From an uncultured Oscillospiraceae bacterium (GTDB taxonomy: Bacteria; Bacillota; Clostridia; Oscillospirales; Oscillospiraceae): a stretch of DNA of 13,909 nt. The stretch's first letter is position 1. Each line of letters opens with the position of its first letter. Location: positions 1 to 13,909 of the forward strand of contig CANRNA010000024.1 in assembly GCA_947631805.1 (NCBI GenBank). The letters run 5' to 3'. Under the pieces are notes generated by a model, which did no database searches, was not told the DNA's origin, and was given only the letters and a program-made list of their open reading frames with translations. The translations under genes were made by a program, and so were the position numbers. Of this stretch, positions 13,001 to 13,909 are shown piece after piece.

Positions 13001-13909
13001 TTATGCCGCGGGGGTGAAGGTGAGGGTCTCCCCGGCGGTGCGGCAGGTGATGGAGGCGACCTGCTTTGCGTCCACGAAGCGGTTGAAAATGTTGACGTGC
13101 ACGCCGGTATAGCCGCTGACGCCGCCGGAGATGACGTTTTGCACCGGCTCTGCGGCGTCAAAGTCGAAGACGGTGTAGTCCGTGCCGTCGGCGTAGTGGA
13201 TGACCATGGAGCTGACAGCCATCTCGTCTGCCCAGAATCCGGCGGGCTCCTCCGGGTCAACGGAGGAGGGCGCGTCCAGAATGAGGCCCAGGGGGGACAG
13301 ATGGGCGGTCAGGTCCCGGCAGGTGAAGACGCGGGAGGGGACCCGGCTGTCCCGGGCGGGTATTTCAACGGTTTTTTCAGCGGTGCCGTCCGGCTCCCAT
13401 GCCTTAAAGGTGACCAGAAGGGTCTCGTCCTCGGCCAGACGCTGGGTGTCGTCGTGGGCGAAGGCCCAGAAATAATACACCGCGTGAAGCTCCGTATCGG
13501 TGGTGCGGGCGGCGTCCAGGATATCGACGCGGTCCAGGTATATCCCCGACTTGGCCTCCACCGTGATCAGACAGCCGTTTCCGTCTCCGGCCACGGTGAA
13601 GATACCTGCGGGCAGCTGCTGAGGGTCGGTGTTGACGGGGGGCAGGCCGCCGGGATCGGACACGGAGTAGCTGATGGCGCCGATGCCGTTGTCGTCAATG
13701 AGGACGCTCTCGATGGTGAGGGTGTAATCCCCGACGGTGACGGACGCGCCGCTGTCGGTCACGTAATCGCCCAGCGCCGCCTCGGCAGCCTCCGGGTCCA
13801 CGTCGGAAAAGGACTGGCCGGGCGCGGTCTCCGGCCCCTCCAGGCTGTCATAGGTAAAGCTCTCCGTGTCAGAGAGCCCCTTGGCGCCGAACACGGTGCG
13901 GAAAAAGCC
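13001..13909 (-). CDS. Probable exported protein, DUF4179/anti-sigma-like extracellular region (5' end outside window)
   Basis: The minus-strand frame is open to the window edge, reading GFFRTVFGAKG before the first candidate start (GTG 13894), so the true start lies beyond the window. About 302 residues are visible. They are acidic and rich in Asp, Thr, Val and Gly, with alternating beta-strand-like segments (VTVGDYTLTIESVLIDDNG, YYFWAFAHDD, ETLLVTFKAWEPDG, MVIHYADGTDYTVFDFD), ending CRTAGETLTFTPAA. There are no transmembrane segments in this part. FFRTVFG followed by a VGDYTLTIE domain resembles proteins annotated DUF4179, which carry a cytoplasmic N-terminus, one membrane helix and an extracellular domain, and often act beside ECF sigma factors. 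The family is tentative. If correct, an ECF sigma gene should lie just beyond 13909. Confidence 0.6.
   Translation of the reverse strand, partial: GFFRTVFGAKGLSDTESFTYDSLEGPETAPGQSFSDVDPEAAEAALGDYVTDSGASVTVGDYTLTIESVLIDDNGIGAISYSVSDPGGLPPVNTDPQQLPAGIFTVAGDGNGCLITVEAKSGIYLDRVDILDAARTTDTELHAVYYFWAFAHDDTQRLAEDETLLVTFKAWEPDGTAEKTVEIPARDSRVPSRVFTCRDLTAHLSPLGLILDAPSSVDPEEPAGFWADEMAVSSMVIHYADGTDYTVFDFDAAEPVQNVISGGVSGYTGVHVNIFNRFVDAKQVASITCRTAGETLTFTPAA

Noticed and set aside
1..13909. CRISPR arrays, tRNA or rRNA genes, insertion sequences, riboswitches
   Set aside because: I saw no spaced direct repeats, cloverleaf-like segments, transposase motifs or long structured leaders. The non-coding gaps are mostly under 80 bases and are explained by terminators and promoters.

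Overview
The window looks like chromosomal DNA from a GC-rich, endospore-forming member of the Firmicutes, most likely in the Oscillospiraceae (clostridial cluster IV) or a close relative. This is inferred from the Firmicutes-type dgt-dnaG-rpoD order, a Gram-positive PolA without proofreading residues, both dipicolinate synthase subunits, and an apparent RsgI/DUF4179-like protein. No species is assigned. Most of the window is housekeeping.

Layout. (1) Positions 1-3757, plus strand: the 3' end of a dGTPase-type dNTP triphosphohydrolase, then DNA primase (dnaG) and the primary sigma factor (rpoD/sigA). This is a macromolecular-synthesis operon, closed by a 15-bp perfect palindrome that works as a terminator in both directions. 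(2) Positions 3822-9644, minus strand: one tightly packed operon read polA, rimI, tsaD, tsaE, tsaB, upp. It starts from an extended -10 promoter near 9680 and converges on rpoD. It combines DNA polymerase I, an N-acetyltransferase, the three dedicated proteins of the bacterial tRNA t6A transferase system, and uracil salvage. (3) Positions 9736-10909, minus strand: dpaA-dpaB, which make dipicolinic acid for the spore core, followed by their own terminator. DpaA is continuous but unusually short. (4) Positions 10983-12098, plus strand: a DUF1015 protein divergent from dpaA. Its vegetative-type promoter lies on the same ~35 bp as a weak candidate sporulation promoter for dpaA. (5) Positions 12145-12940: a visibly AT-richer patch holding a broken lysophospholipid acyltransferase remnant (minus strand) and a small XRE-type repressor (plus strand), with a 9-bp-arm palindrome between them. 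This looks like a remnant of acquired DNA. (6) Positions 13001-13909, minus strand: the C-terminal part of a probable exported protein whose start lies outside the window. It shares a bidirectional terminator with the XRE gene.

I found no RNA genes, CRISPR array, intact insertion sequence, or convincing new multi-gene system. The points most worth checking are the shortened DpaA, the dpaA/DUF1015 overlapping control region, and the acyltransferase/XRE remnant. The only stretch over 300 bases without an intact gene is 12099-12724, which holds a terminator, the pseudogene and the palindrome.
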